From positions 558,001 through 622,000 of the forward strand of contig NZ_JWLL01000006.1 of the NCBI RefSeq assembly GCF_000814025.1: a DNA stretch of 64,000 nucleotides, written 5' to 3'. Position numbers and translations under genes: made by a program. The DNA is from Tateyamaria sp. ANG-S1 (GTDB lineage: Bacteria > Pseudomonadota > Alphaproteobacteria > Rhodobacterales > Rhodobacteraceae). Positions 45,742 through 54,492 of this stretch are shown here, in pieces. How positions within the stretch are numbered: the first letter of the stretch is position 1; each line of letters opens with the position of its first letter. The notes beneath the pieces were generated by a model, which did not search any database, was not told the DNA's origin, and was given only the letters and a program-made list of their open reading frames with translations.

Positions 45742-46866
45742 TCAGGCGGTCTGATCCTCCAGAACGCCATCGGCGCTCATTTGAGCATACAACAACCCTT
45801 CGCGTAGGCCCCGGTCAGCAACAGACAGTCGGTTTGTCGGCCAGCACCGCATCAGCGCCTGCAGGATCGCCGCCCCCGACATAATCAGGGCGTGCCGGTC
45901 CGACCCGATCCGTGGATCGGCCTGCCGCCCGCCTGGCCCCATGGCAAGGTAGGAGCGAATAACCTTGTCGATCTGCTCGGACGTCATCCGCAAACCGTCC
46001 ACCTTGGTCCTGTCGTAGCGCTTGAGACCCAGATGGGATGCAGCAACCGTGGTGACTGTGCCCGATGTCCCGATGATCTGGAAGCGCTCGGTCGGTTCGG
46101 TTGCGTGGTATGGGGAAAAATCGGCCAGGTTTTCCTCAAAAAACCAACTCATTAGGGCAAATCGCGCAGAATCGTCCTCCACATCGTTGAATTGCTCGCG
46201 CAACGTGGCAACGCCCAAGGGCACACTGATCCAGTCGACAACACGCGCTTCGGGGATCTCTGATGCGGCCTGCGTGAAGCCGGAATGCAAACGCATGATG
46301 GCCTGCGGGCGATCCTCGCGTGCGACAGCGGACAGGTCGATCCACACCAACTCGGTCGAGCCGCCGCCGATATCGACCACCAGCAGGTTCTCGGTCTTCG
46401 GACTGACAAGCGGCGCGCAGGAGATCACGGCGAGGCGCGCCTCCTCCTCCGGTTCGATGATATCGAGACGCAGACCCGTCTCGCGATGCACACGCTGTAC
46501 GAATTCGCGTGCGTTTACCGCTCGGCGGCATGCCTCGGTCGCGACAAGACGCATGCGCCTGACCTTGTGACGCTTCAATTTCTGCTGACAGATACGCATG
46601 GCTTGCACCGTGCGTGTCATGGACCCGCGCGACAGCTTGCCGGACATCTCAAGACCAAGACCCAGTTGCACCGACTTCGAGAAACTGTCCACAACATGAA
46701 AGCCCGCGCCTCGCGGCTCGGCGATCAACATGCGACAACTGTTCGTACCCAGATCAAGCGCGGCATAGAGCTCGGGCGATCCTGGGGCACGCGGCACGGG
46801 CTTGCCCCTGTCACGGGGGCCTTTGGTCTTTGTCGCGCCCGCACCTTGGGGACGCTGTGGCGCCAT
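45742..46866 (-). CDS. Ppx/GppA family phosphatase
   Basis: Exopolyphosphatase/guanosine pentaphosphatase family protein of 374 residues. It carries [15 protein letters not shown] (phosphate 1), [19 protein letters not shown] (phosphate 2) and [10 protein letters not shown]. The basic N-terminal ~30 residues ([18 protein letters not shown]) are an extension. It forms a minus-strand pair with rlmE. Polyphosphate versus pppGpp activity cannot be decided. Confidence 0.93.
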   Translation of the reverse strand: MAPQRPQGAGATKTKGPRDRGKPVPRAPGSPELYAALDLGTNSCRMLIAEPRGAGFHVVDSFSKSVQLGLGLEMSGKLSRGSMTRTVQAMRICQQKLKRHKVRRMRLVATEACRRAVNAREFVQRVHRETGLRLDIIEPEEEARLAVISCAPLVSPKTENLLVVDIGGGSTELVWIDLSAVAREDRPQAIMRLHSGFTQAASEIPEARVVDWISVPLGVATLREQFNDVEDDSARFALMSWFFEENLADFSPYHATEPTERFQIIGTSGTVTTVAASHLGLKRYDRTKVDGLRMTSEQIDKVIRSYLAMGPGGRQADPRIGSDRHALIMSGAAILQALMRCWPTNRLSVADRGLREGLLYAQMSADGVLEDQTA

Positions 46867-47333
46867 ATTCTGCGCCTTTCATAACGGGTTAGTTTGACGA
46901 TATGTTCTGTGACCCATTCACGCAAGAGGGTTGGAGCCCAAGTCGTTCATAAGGTTTCGCGGCGCATAGTAACCCCACTATTTGCGGCATATGCTCCACC
47001 CCGTTTCAGGGGTTGTGCAACACGCGAAGATCCGTTCATCCCGGTGTCCGCCGCGCGTTCGAGATGATTAAACGATCCGATGTCTCGTCCGATCTTTGAC
47101 GAAGCCGCCGACAGCTACGTTTGAACATTGCGGAGATGGGCATCTGGTGCAGCTGGCCGGTGCAAAGAGCCATCTCCCTGGATAAAAGGCGCGCGGAATC
47201 CGCAAAATGGGCGACACCATCGCAAAAATGTTCACAACCTGGCGCGTCGCAAGTGCAGCTTTGTTTGTCGAAAACGGGCTGCTGTGTCCCTATGTCCTCG
47301 CGTATGCAGGGCCATCATCCACGGAGGAATCAC
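46867..47333. other. Divergent intergenic region, about 470 bp
   Basis: Lies between the Ppx/GppA gene (minus) and the one-carbon genes (plus) and should contain promoters for both. I see a small hairpin ACCCC-GTTTCA-GGGGT near 46996-47011 and GGAGGA just before ATG 47334. No cobalamin, SAM or SAH riboswitch signature was recognisable despite the downstream methyl-transfer genes. No ORF here looks real. Confidence 0.4.
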
Positions 47334-47630
47334 ATGCCTGACGTCACCATCGTTTTCTGGCGGGACATCCCGGCCCAGGTGATCGTGGGCAAGGGGCGTC
47401 GTGGGGCAAAACGCCAGCTTGAGGAACGCTTCGAACAGGCCATCGACCGCGCTGCGATGAAAGTGAACGCCAAGGACGCTGATGCCTATCTGGCCGAGTG
47501 GCGCAAAGCGGCCCCCTACCCCGTCGACGGGGATCCGGCAGAGGTGGCAGAGGCCGAAGCCGTCAGGCTGGAAACAGAATATGATCAGACCCGTATCAAG
47601 GCGCTGATCGACAATGAAGGGTGGGCCTGA
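47334..47630 (+). CDS. Virulence factor domain protein
   Basis: A 98-residue protein of the small 'virulence factor' Pfam family, recognised from VTIVFWRDIPAQVIVGKGRRGAKRQLEERFEQAIDRAAMKVNAKDADAYLAEWRK. ATG 47334 has a strong GGAGGA. In Rhodobacterales, as I recall, it usually precedes a MetF-like reductase, as here (32-bp gap), so a link to one-carbon metabolism is more plausible than virulence. Its biochemical role is unknown. Confidence 0.8.
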   Translation: MPDVTIVFWRDIPAQVIVGKGRRGAKRQLEERFEQAIDRAAMKVNAKDADAYLAEWRKAAPYPVDGDPAEVAEAEAVRLETEYDQTRIKALIDNEGWA

Positions 47631-47661
47631 CCCCAGGTCCCGGCAAGTGGGAGGTGCCGCC

Positions 47662-48591
47662 ATGGCATTGCTGAATTTCAAACGCGACGACGGCCCGGTG
47701 GCTGGAACACTGTCGCCCGAGGTCGAGGCCTTTCTGCAAGGGTACTCGATCGAGGTGATGCCACGCACAGCGCAAAAGGTCGAAGACTTCCGCGCCATCC
47801 TGCCCGCCGGAACGCGCGTTTACATTGCGCATATCGAGGGCACGCCAATCGCAGACATGGTTGCAACGGCTAAACGCCTGACAGCCGAAGGCTTCCCTGT
47901 CATGCCGCACTTTCCAGCGCGCATCATCAAGGATCAGGCGACGCTTGAGGATTGGATTGCCCGATATCAGGGCGAAGCAGGCGTTAACCAGGCCCTGCTC
48001 CTGGCAGGTGGCGTTGATCAACCACACGGCGACTTTCACAGCTCCATGCAGTTGATGGAAAGCGGCGCCTTCGACCGGGCGGGCTTCAAACGCTTGCACG
48101 TCGCCGGGCATCCGGAGGGCAACAAGGATATCGACGCCGACGGCAGCATGAAGAACGTCGATGAAGCGCTTCAATGGAAACAGAAATTCTCTGACCGAAC
48201 CGATGCCGAGATGGCGATCGCAACCCAGTTTGCATTCGAGGCCGGTCCGATCATCCAATGGGCCGATGCCCTCAAGAGGGCCGGCATTGATCTGCCCATT
48301 CACATCGGAATTGCCGGTCCGGCGAAACTGCAAACCATGATCAAGTTCGCCATCGCCTGCGGTGTCGGCCCCTCGCTGCGTGTGCTGCAACGGCGGGCGA
48401 AGGATGTGACCAAGCTGCTGGTGCCGTTCGAACCGACAGATGTGATTTCGGAACTGGCCGCGCACAAGGCCGCGCATCCGGACTTCAATATCACTCAGGT
48501 CCATTTTTTCCCCCTTGGCGGCATCAAGACCAACGCCAACTGGGCCATCGAGAACGGTGGGGCGTCCGCTGTGCCAGCCGCCGCAGGCTAA
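47662..48591 (+). CDS. Methylenetetrahydrofolate reductase-like protein
   Basis: MetF-family flavoenzyme of 309 residues expected to interconvert 5,10-methylene-THF and 5-methyl-THF. ATG 47662 follows GGGAGG. Features: GTRVYIAHIEGTPIADMVATAKRL, HFPARIIKDQATLEDW, LLLAGGVDQPHGDFHSSMQLME, FKRLHVAGHPEGNKDIDADGS, and ATQFAFEAGPIIQWADAL. It is an atypical branch compared with E. coli MetF and resembles the paralogue linked to methyl-THF:corrinoid methyltransferases. It lies between its two cluster partners. Confidence 0.88.
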   Translation: MALLNFKRDDGPVAGTLSPEVEAFLQGYSIEVMPRTAQKVEDFRAILPAGTRVYIAHIEGTPIADMVATAKRLTAEGFPVMPHFPARIIKDQATLEDWIARYQGEAGVNQALLLAGGVDQPHGDFHSSMQLMESGAFDRAGFKRLHVAGHPEGNKDIDADGSMKNVDEALQWKQKFSDRTDAEMAIATQFAFEAGPIIQWADALKRAGIDLPIHIGIAGPAKLQTMIKFAIACGVGPSLRVLQRRAKDVTKLLVPFEPTDVISELAAHKAAHPDFNITQVHFFPLGGIKTNANWAIENGGASAVPAAAG

Positions 48592-48756
48592 TCTGCCTCA
48601 TAACCGTCCTGAAAAGGTTTCAACCCTGTCCCTCTCGCGCAGGTCGCCGCTGCGCGGTAGGTGTCTTATCCAATCCGCGAGATGTCGTTTTGACCTGCGC
48701 AGCAGCACGGGAATCGGACGAACACTTCGCTCATCACATGCACAAAGGCCGCGCCC

Positions 48757-49836
48757 ATGACCCGCACCGTCGTCGAATCCAAAACCAAGACCGCGCTCAT
48801 CGGTTTTTACCAACCGTTTTGCGTGATCGGCGAACGGATCAATCCTACGGGCCGCAAGATCCTGAATGAGGAGCTCGAGCGCGGCGATTTCAGCCGCGTG
48901 CAGGCGGATGCAATCGCGCAGGTCGAAGCGGGTGCGACCGTGCTGGACGTCAATTCCGGCGCAGTCTTTTCAAAGAAAATGGCCGAGGATCCGCGCTACG
49001 CTGACAACAACTTTGTCGAACCGGAGTTGATGAGACAGCTTGTTGAAACCGTACAGGCGGTCACCGACTGCCCACTTTGCATCGACAGTTCGGTACCGGG
49101 TGCGCTCGAAAACGGCCTCGCGGCCGCCGAAGGGCGTCCGCTGCTGAACTCTGTCACCGGTGAAGAAGAACGTCTGGAACTGGTTCTGCCGCTGGTCAAA
49201 AAGTACAACGTGCCGGTCGTCGCCATCTCGAACGATGACACCGGCATTTCCGAAAACCCCGATGTCCGCTTCGCCGTAGCCAAAAAGATTGTCGAACGGG
49301 CCGCCGACTTCGGCATTCCGGCCCACGACATCGTGGTTGATCCACTCGTAATGCCCATTGGCGCGATGGGAACGGCCGGTTTGCAGGTCTTCACCCTCGT
49401 GCGGCGCTTGCGTGAGGAGTTGGGTGTGAACACGACCTGTGGTGCCTCCAATATCTCGTTTGGATTGCCGAACCGGCACGGCATCAACAATGCTTTCCTG
49501 CCGATGGCCATGGGCGCAGGCATGACCTCGGCCATCATGAACCCGGTTGCCCTGCCCGTCGGCCCGAAGAAAATCGCCGAAAAGCGCGCCGAGATCGCAG
49601 CGTCAGGCATCGTTTTACCTGACGGGATGGATGACGAAGCTTTTGTCCAGATGTTCGGCATGGGCTCGACCAAACCGCGTGCGGGCAAGGAAATGGAAGC
49701 GATCCGCGCCGCCAACTTCCTAACCAACAATGACGAGGGCGGTGGCGAATGGATCAAATTCAACAGGGCACCGGCAAAAGCAGGTGAAGAGGGCCGTGGA
49801 CGTGGTGGACGCGGGGGGCGCCGGCGGCGCGGCTGA
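48757..49836 (+). CDS. Methyltetrahydrofolate:corrinoid methyltransferase (pterin-binding family)
   Basis: TIM-barrel pterin-binding methyltransferase of 359 residues, moving a methyl group between corrinoid and tetrahydrofolate. Core motifs are VIGERINPTGRKIL, VLDVNSGAVFSKKM, CPLCIDSSVPGALENGLAA, LLNSVTGEEERLELVLPLV, VVAISNDDTGI, and GASNISFGLPNRHGINNAFLPMAM. The C-terminal ~16 residues are an Arg/Gly tail (GRGRGGRGGRRRRG), possibly for RNA or protein contact. No corrinoid protein gene is next to it in the window. Confidence 0.9.
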   Translation: MTRTVVESKTKTALIGFYQPFCVIGERINPTGRKILNEELERGDFSRVQADAIAQVEAGATVLDVNSGAVFSKKMAEDPRYADNNFVEPELMRQLVETVQAVTDCPLCIDSSVPGALENGLAAAEGRPLLNSVTGEEERLELVLPLVKKYNVPVVAISNDDTGISENPDVRFAVAKKIVERAADFGIPAHDIVVDPLVMPIGAMGTAGLQVFTLVRRLREELGVNTTCGASNISFGLPNRHGINNAFLPMAMGAGMTSAIMNPVALPVGPKKIAEKRAEIAASGIVLPDGMDDEAFVQMFGMGSTKPRAGKEMEAIRAANFLTNNDEGGGEWIKFNRAPAKAGEEGRGRGGRGGRRRRG

Positions 49837-49864
49837 CGCGTCTTTTCACTGCCTTGAACACGTT

Positions 49865-49893
49865 CCGCCCGGGCTCATCCCCCGGGCGGTTTT
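49865..49893 (+). terminator. Rho-independent terminator after the methyltransferase gene
   Basis: CCGCCCGGG (49865-49873) pairs with CCCGGGCGG (49881-49889) over a 7-nt loop, followed by TTTT. It separates the one-carbon genes from the chemotaxis operon. Confidence 0.9.
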
Positions 49894-49927
49894 CAGTTGT
49901 TGTCGCGGCGCTATCAGCACAGTTTCG

Positions 49928-49942
49928 GTAACCCAGTCTTAA
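49928..49942 (+). promoter_or_regulatory. CtrA-like binding site upstream of the chemotaxis operon
   Basis: GTAA-CCCAGTC-TTAA, one base off TTAA-N7-TTAA, located 86 bp before the first chemotaxis gene. CtrA control of motility and chemotaxis genes is known in Rhodobacterales, which makes this site more credible than the sequence alone. Confidence 0.55.
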
Positions 49943-50028
49943 CGGAGCGTCCGCTACACGGGGCAGCGTAGTCGCAATCCGGAGGGACAGGATACGCCGC
50001 CGCTCAGGCGTAGCTTTCCGCATAAACC

Positions 50029-50307
50029 ATGAATGACGTGATACCCCTGCCCGTCCGGCTTGATGCCGCCACCGCTCCGCTCTTGGCGGCTGAGTTGCTC
50101 ACATGCGATCCCCACGCTGACATGCGGCTTGATGCGGGCGAAACAGTGCATATTGGCGCACTGGGGGCGCAGGTGCTTGCAAGTGCGCGGCAGACCACTG
50201 TCGCCAACGGCACGACGCTGATCATCGCCAATCTGCAACCGCGCGCCAGCCAACAGCTGACCCTGATGGGCCTGACTGAATTGACAACCCCAAAGGAAGT
50301 GACATGA
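50029..50307 (+). CDS. STAS-domain protein heading the chemotaxis operon
   Basis: A 92-residue STAS-like protein: LPVRLDAATAPLLAAELLTCDPHADMRLDAGETVHIGALGAQVLASARQ. The site where phosphorylatable STAS proteins carry D-S reads IGALG, so the usual phospho-Ser appears to be absent. It overlaps cheY by 4 bp. Small STAS proteins occur in several alphaproteobacterial che operons; their role is unclear. Confidence 0.75.
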   Translation: MNDVIPLPVRLDAATAPLLAAELLTCDPHADMRLDAGETVHIGALGAQVLASARQTTVANGTTLIIANLQPRASQQLTLMGLTELTTPKEVT

Positions 50308-50669
50308 GCCTTGAAATCCTCGCGGTGGATGACAGCCGCACAATGCGGGACATGATACGCTTGGCGCTTGAACCGGTCGGTTTCACAGTGCACACCGCAG
50401 ACGATGGCGTCCATGGGACAGAAGTGCTGGCCGACATCGACCCCGACGTGATCATCACCGACATCAACATGCCACGTATGGATGGTTTCGGCTTCATCGA
50501 CGCGGTCCGCGAAGGCGCAAAGCACAAAATGACCCCCATTCTCGTCCTGACCACAGAAGCCGCGCCGGAAATGAAGATGCGCGCGCGGACGGCAGGTGCC
50601 ACTGGTTGGATCGTCAAACCGTTCGACCCCACCAAATTGGTCAAAGCCCTGCAAATGGTCGCGGGATAG
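50304..50669 (+). CDS. cheY: Chemotaxis response regulator CheY
   Basis: Single-domain receiver of 121 residues. It has ILAVDDSRTMRDMI (acidic pocket), the phospho-acceptor Asp in VIITDINMPRMDGF, the Thr in ILVLTTEAAP, and the Lys in GWIVKPFDPTKL. Phosphorylated by CheA, it would act on the flagellar switch or as a phosphate sink. It is 8 bp before cheA. Confidence 0.95.
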   Translation: MSLEILAVDDSRTMRDMIRLALEPVGFTVHTADDGVHGTEVLADIDPDVIITDINMPRMDGFGFIDAVREGAKHKMTPILVLTTEAAPEMKMRARTAGATGWIVKPFDPTKLVKALQMVAG

Positions 50670-50677
50670 ATCCACTC

Positions 50678-52777
50678 ATGTCGTCCACGGACCCCATGGC
50701 AGAGATCCGCGCCTCATTTTTTGTTGAGTGTGAGGAGCTTCTCGAAGCGTTGCAGGACGGCCTTTGCGCCTTGGAGAATGGAAGCGACGATGGCGAAACC
50801 ATCCATGTCGTCTTCCGAGCTGTGCATTCGATAAAAGGGGGCGCGGGCGCGTTCGGGTTCGACCATTTGGTACAGTTCTCCCACCAGTACGAGACGGTAC
50901 TGGACGCGGTTCGGGACGGGCGTCTGCCGGTCACGCCTCAACTCCTGAACCTGTTTTTCAGAGCGGCCGATCACCTTTCGGACATTATCCGCGCCGCGCG
51001 GGAGGAGGAGAACTTTCCCGTCCAGACCAGCGCTGCCATTCTGGCAGAGTTAGATGCCCAGGTTACCGATGCAGCACCACAATCGCCGCCAGAAGAGATT
51101 GCATTTGCGCCGGTTGCACTCAATCTAGATCTCAACATTGCAGATGACGTTGCACTACATGATGATGCGCAAGCCAAGCGGTTCATCATCCAGTTCACGC
51201 CCGAGCCTGAGCTTTTTGAAACAGGCAACGACGTGCCGCACATCTTTGCAGCGCTCGCCGAACTGGGGACGCTCGACGTTCAATGTGATACCGGCCGTAT
51301 TCCAACGCTGGATCTTTTGGTGCCAGAAGCCGTCTACCTCAGCTGGTCCCTTGTATTGCAGACCGACGTGGATGAAGCCGAAATCGCGTCAACGTTCGAG
51401 TTTGTCGAAGGATTGTGCGATCTACAGATACTGCCTGAACCAATGGCTGAAATGGGCGCGCCATATCCCGAAAACAAATCCAAATTGCCGAGCAGTGATG
51501 CGCCCAACGCGGCTCCACTGCAGGTAGATCAGCCCGCACCGTCAACACCAACAGACACCAAAAAGAAAACCGTCATTCGTGTCGATATCGAACGGGTCGA
51601 ACGGCTTGTGAACCTGGTGGGCGAACTGGTCATCAACCAGGCCATGCTGTCACAAAGTATGCAATCCGCAGGGCTATCTCCGCATTCCGACGCGATGAAC
51701 GGCCTTGAAGAATTCCAGCGCCTCACACGGGATATTCAGGACAGCGTCATGATGATCCGTGCGCAACCCGTGAAATCCCTGTTCCAGCGCATGTCGCGCA
51801 TCGTCCGCGAGACGTCTGCCTCCGTGTCAAAGGACGTCCGCCTGATCACGGAAGGCGAAACCACGGAGGTGGACAAAACAGTCATCGAGCGCCTGGCCGA
51901 TCCGCTAACACATATGATCCGCAACGCGGTGGATCATGGGATAGAAAGCGCACAGTCAAGGGTGGCAAACGGCAAGCCCGCACACGGCGAAGTCCGCCTG
52001 AAGGCATCACATCGGTCTGGCCGCGTGGTGATCGACATCTCAGACGATGGTGGCGGCATTGACCGCGACCGCGTTCTTGAGATCGCAAAAACAAAGGGGC
52101 TCGTCCCTACCGACGCCAAACTGTCCGACACGGAAATCGACAATCTGTTGTTTATGCCCGGATTTTCGACGTCATCCAATGTGTCCGACCTTTCCGGCCG
52201 CGGTGTCGGTATGGATGTTGTCAAAACGGCTATTCACGCATTGGGCGGTCGAATTGCGATCCAGTCAACCATGGGGCTGGGCACCTCCTTCAGCATATCG
52301 CTGCCGCTCACGCTTGCCGTGCTGGACGGAATGGTGGTGGACGTCGAAGGTGAAACACTGGTTGTGCCTCTGAACGTCGTGTCCGAGACCGTGACACTTA
52401 CGGACCAAAACGTCGAGATGGTGCGCTCCGGCTGTTCGATTGTACGAAATCGCGGTGGATTTCTGCCACTCCTCGATCTGGGTGAACTCCTTGGCTACCG
52501 CGACGTAACAAATTGCTTCGTTGATCGGATCGCCCTGCTTTTGACGTTAGACGACGATATGTGCGTGGCCCTTGTCGTCGATGAAATCCACGATCAGCGA
52601 CAAGTTGTGATCAAGGGACTTGATGACAGTTTCTATCGCGCGCCTGGGATCGCCGCCGCCACCATTCTTGGCGACGGTCAGATCGCGCTGATCCTCGATC
52701 CAGCAGATATCGTGGCCCATGCGGGCACATCCGAAAAAACATTGAGCAAACACCAAGTATTGGAGGCGCATGCATGA
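50678..52777 (+). CDS. cheA: Chemotaxis histidine kinase CheA
   Basis: Cytoplasmic kinase of 699 residues. ATG 50678 gives MSSTDPMAEIRASFFVECEELLEALQDGL. The Hpt domain has H50 in FRAVHSIKGGAGAFGF. A variable linker/P2-like region follows (about 140-310), then dimerisation (VERLVNLVGELVINQAMLSQ), the ATPase core (DPLTHMIRNAVDHGIE; DDGGGIDRDRV; LSGRGVGMDVV) and a C-terminal CheW-like domain. It overlaps cheW by 4 bp. No chemoreceptor gene is nearby. Confidence 0.98.
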   Translation: MSSTDPMAEIRASFFVECEELLEALQDGLCALENGSDDGETIHVVFRAVHSIKGGAGAFGFDHLVQFSHQYETVLDAVRDGRLPVTPQLLNLFFRAADHLSDIIRAAREEENFPVQTSAAILAELDAQVTDAAPQSPPEEIAFAPVALNLDLNIADDVALHDDAQAKRFIIQFTPEPELFETGNDVPHIFAALAELGTLDVQCDTGRIPTLDLLVPEAVYLSWSLVLQTDVDEAEIASTFEFVEGLCDLQILPEPMAEMGAPYPENKSKLPSSDAPNAAPLQVDQPAPSTPTDTKKKTVIRVDIERVERLVNLVGELVINQAMLSQSMQSAGLSPHSDAMNGLEEFQRLTRDIQDSVMMIRAQPVKSLFQRMSRIVRETSASVSKDVRLITEGETTEVDKTVIERLADPLTHMIRNAVDHGIESAQSRVANGKPAHGEVRLKASHRSGRVVIDISDDGGGIDRDRVLEIAKTKGLVPTDAKLSDTEIDNLLFMPGFSTSSNVSDLSGRGVGMDVVKTAIHALGGRIAIQSTMGLGTSFSISLPLTLAVLDGMVVDVEGETLVVPLNVVSETVTLTDQNVEMVRSGCSIVRNRGGFLPLLDLGELLGYRDVTNCFVDRIALLLTLDDDMCVALVVDEIHDQRQVVIKGLDDSFYRAPGIAAATILGDGQIALILDPADIVAHAGTSEKTLSKHQVLEAHA

Positions 52778-53232
52778 GCGATGGCGACATGAAACAGCCC
52801 ATTGAATTGCTGACATTCAAATTGGGAGATCAGGAATACGCCCTTGAGATCATGTCCGTTCGCGAAATCCGTGGCTGGACCAAGGCAACACCGATGCCGC
52901 TTGCTCCCAGCTTCATGCGCGGTGTGATCAACCTCAGAGGAACAGTTTTGCCTGTCATCGACCTGGCTGAACGGCTTGGCCTTCCCAAATGCGGCCAGAA
53001 CAATCGAAACGTGATCATCGTCGTAAAGCTCGAAGGTCATATGACCGGGCTCCTTGTCGATGCGGTGTCGGACATCGTGGCGCTTGGCAATAGTGATCTG
53101 CAGGATCCGCCGGACGCCGCCGGCGGGAATGGAATGCACGTTATCAAGTCACTCACCGTGATAGACGAGCGCATGATACGGGTGCTTGATCTGGCCCAGG
53201 TCGTTGTTCAGGCCGAGAGCGACGCCGCCTGA
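52774..53232 (+). CDS. cheW: Chemotaxis coupling protein CheW
   Basis: Adaptor of 152 residues linking receptors to CheA. Typical segments: LTFKLGDQEYALEIMSVREI, ATPMPLAPSFMRGVINLRGTVLPVIDLAERLGL, VVKLEGHMTGLLVDAVSDIVAL. It shares one base with the cheR start. Confidence 0.97.
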   Translation: MSDGDMKQPIELLTFKLGDQEYALEIMSVREIRGWTKATPMPLAPSFMRGVINLRGTVLPVIDLAERLGLPKCGQNNRNVIIVVKLEGHMTGLLVDAVSDIVALGNSDLQDPPDAAGGNGMHVIKSLTVIDERMIRVLDLAQVVVQAESDAA

Positions 53233-54095
53233 TGCGCCAACCGGTGAGCCCACCTCAGATAGACGACCAGCAATTCGACAGGATTGCGGCGCTGACGTAC
53301 CGCGAAAGCGGTATAAAACTCGTGCCAGAAAAACGGGCTATGGTGCAATCACGTTTGCGCCACCGGCTAAGGGCTCTGAATATCGAGGGTTTTTCATCAT
53401 ATGCCGATCACGTGACATCGACGCAAGGCGCCGATGAAAGACGCTTCATGATCTCGGCTCTGACCACAAACGTCACACAGTTTTTCCGCGAGGCGCAGCA
53501 CTTCGAGGCACTCTGCCGAGCAATGCTGCCAGAATTTACAGAGCGTGTATCAACCAAGAGACGGATCCGGATCTGGTCCGCCGGATGCTCAAACGGTCAA
53601 GAGCCTTACTCCATCGCCATGCATCTTCTGGCTCAGGAGCCAAAGCTCGCCCTCGCCGACTTTCGCATCTTGGCGACAGACATTGATCCTCGCGTGATCA
53701 GTTTTGCGTCCAAGGGACAGTACAGTCCGGCGCAACTTAGCGAATTGCCTCAGGAACACCTGGAATGCTTTACGACCGAACGGCCCGATCAAACAGGTGA
53801 CAGGATCATAAATGACACGCTGAAATCTATCGTGTCCTTTCGAGAACTCAACCTGTTTTCGGATTGGCCCATGCAGTTCCAGTTCGACGCCATTTTCTGC
53901 CGCAATGTCGTGATCTATTTCGACCAGACCATGCAAGAAAAACTGTGGCCACGTTTCAGTCGCGCCCTGCAACCTGGCGGTCTATTTTTTCTCGGTCACT
54001 CTGAACGCATCGCAGATCCAAGCGCGTATGGATTTCGATCCTGCGGAACAACCGCGTACGTCAAATCGACGCCTCAAAATTTCAAAGCGCAGTAG
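53232..54095 (+). CDS. cheR: Chemotaxis protein methyltransferase CheR
   Basis: SAM-dependent glutamate methyltransferase for chemoreceptors, 287 residues. It has an N-terminal helical domain, then TTNVTQFFREAQHFEAL, IRIWSAGCSNGQEPYSIAM (SAM site), ILATDIDPRVISFA, and FDAIFCRNVVIYFDQTMQEKL. The stop is 10 bp before the second cheY ATG. Confidence 0.97.
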   Translation: MRQPVSPPQIDDQQFDRIAALTYRESGIKLVPEKRAMVQSRLRHRLRALNIEGFSSYADHVTSTQGADERRFMISALTTNVTQFFREAQHFEALCRAMLPEFTERVSTKRRIRIWSAGCSNGQEPYSIAMHLLAQEPKLALADFRILATDIDPRVISFASKGQYSPAQLSELPQEHLECFTTERPDQTGDRIINDTLKSIVSFRELNLFSDWPMQFQFDAIFCRNVVIYFDQTMQEKLWPRFSRALQPGGLFFLGHSERIADPSAYGFRSCGTTAYVKSTPQNFKAQ

Positions 54096-54105
54096 GAGAT
54101 CCACA

Positions 54106-54492
54106 ATGGCACTGCGAGATCAAATCCGAATAATGGTCGTTGATGACATGTCCACGAGCAGAGGGCTTCTTGTGCAGGCGCTGGAGGCTTTGGGCATTCG
54201 CCACATATTCACGGCACCCGACGGTGCCAGCGCGGTTGGGCTCTTGGCCAAAACACCTGCACATCTCGTGATATCGGACTACAACATGCCGAACATGGAT
54301 GGGCTCAAACTACTGCACACGTTGCGCAGTGGCACCAAAACCCGCGGTATCGGCTTCATCCTGATCACCGGCAGAGCGGAACATCAGATCATAGATCATG
54401 GTCGGAAACTGGGTATGAACAACTACCTCAAAAAGCCATTTGCAGCGACGCAGCTAAGACAATGCATAGAAACGGTCGTCGGTCCGCTCTGA
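54106..54492 (+). CDS. CheY-like response regulator
   Basis: A second single-domain receiver, 128 residues. ATG 54106 has AGGAGA upstream; the open frame extends into cheR without support. Motifs: IMVVDDMSTSRGLL, phospho-acceptor Asp in LVISDYNMPNMDGL, ILITGRAEH (Thr), and NYLKKPFAATQL (Lys). It could be the flagellar CheY or a phosphate sink; a gene for an unknown helical protein is coupled to it (TGATG). Confidence 0.93.
   Translation: MALRDQIRIMVVDDMSTSRGLLVQALEALGIRHIFTAPDGASAVGLLAKTPAHLVISDYNMPNMDGLKLLHTLRSGTKTRGIGFILITGRAEHQIIDHGRKLGMNNYLKKPFAATQLRQCIETVVGPL

Noticed and set aside
46867-47333. Riboswitch (cobalamin, SAM or SAH) before the one-carbon genes
   Set aside because: None of the conserved core motifs I know for these classes is present. 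Infernal against Rfam would settle it.
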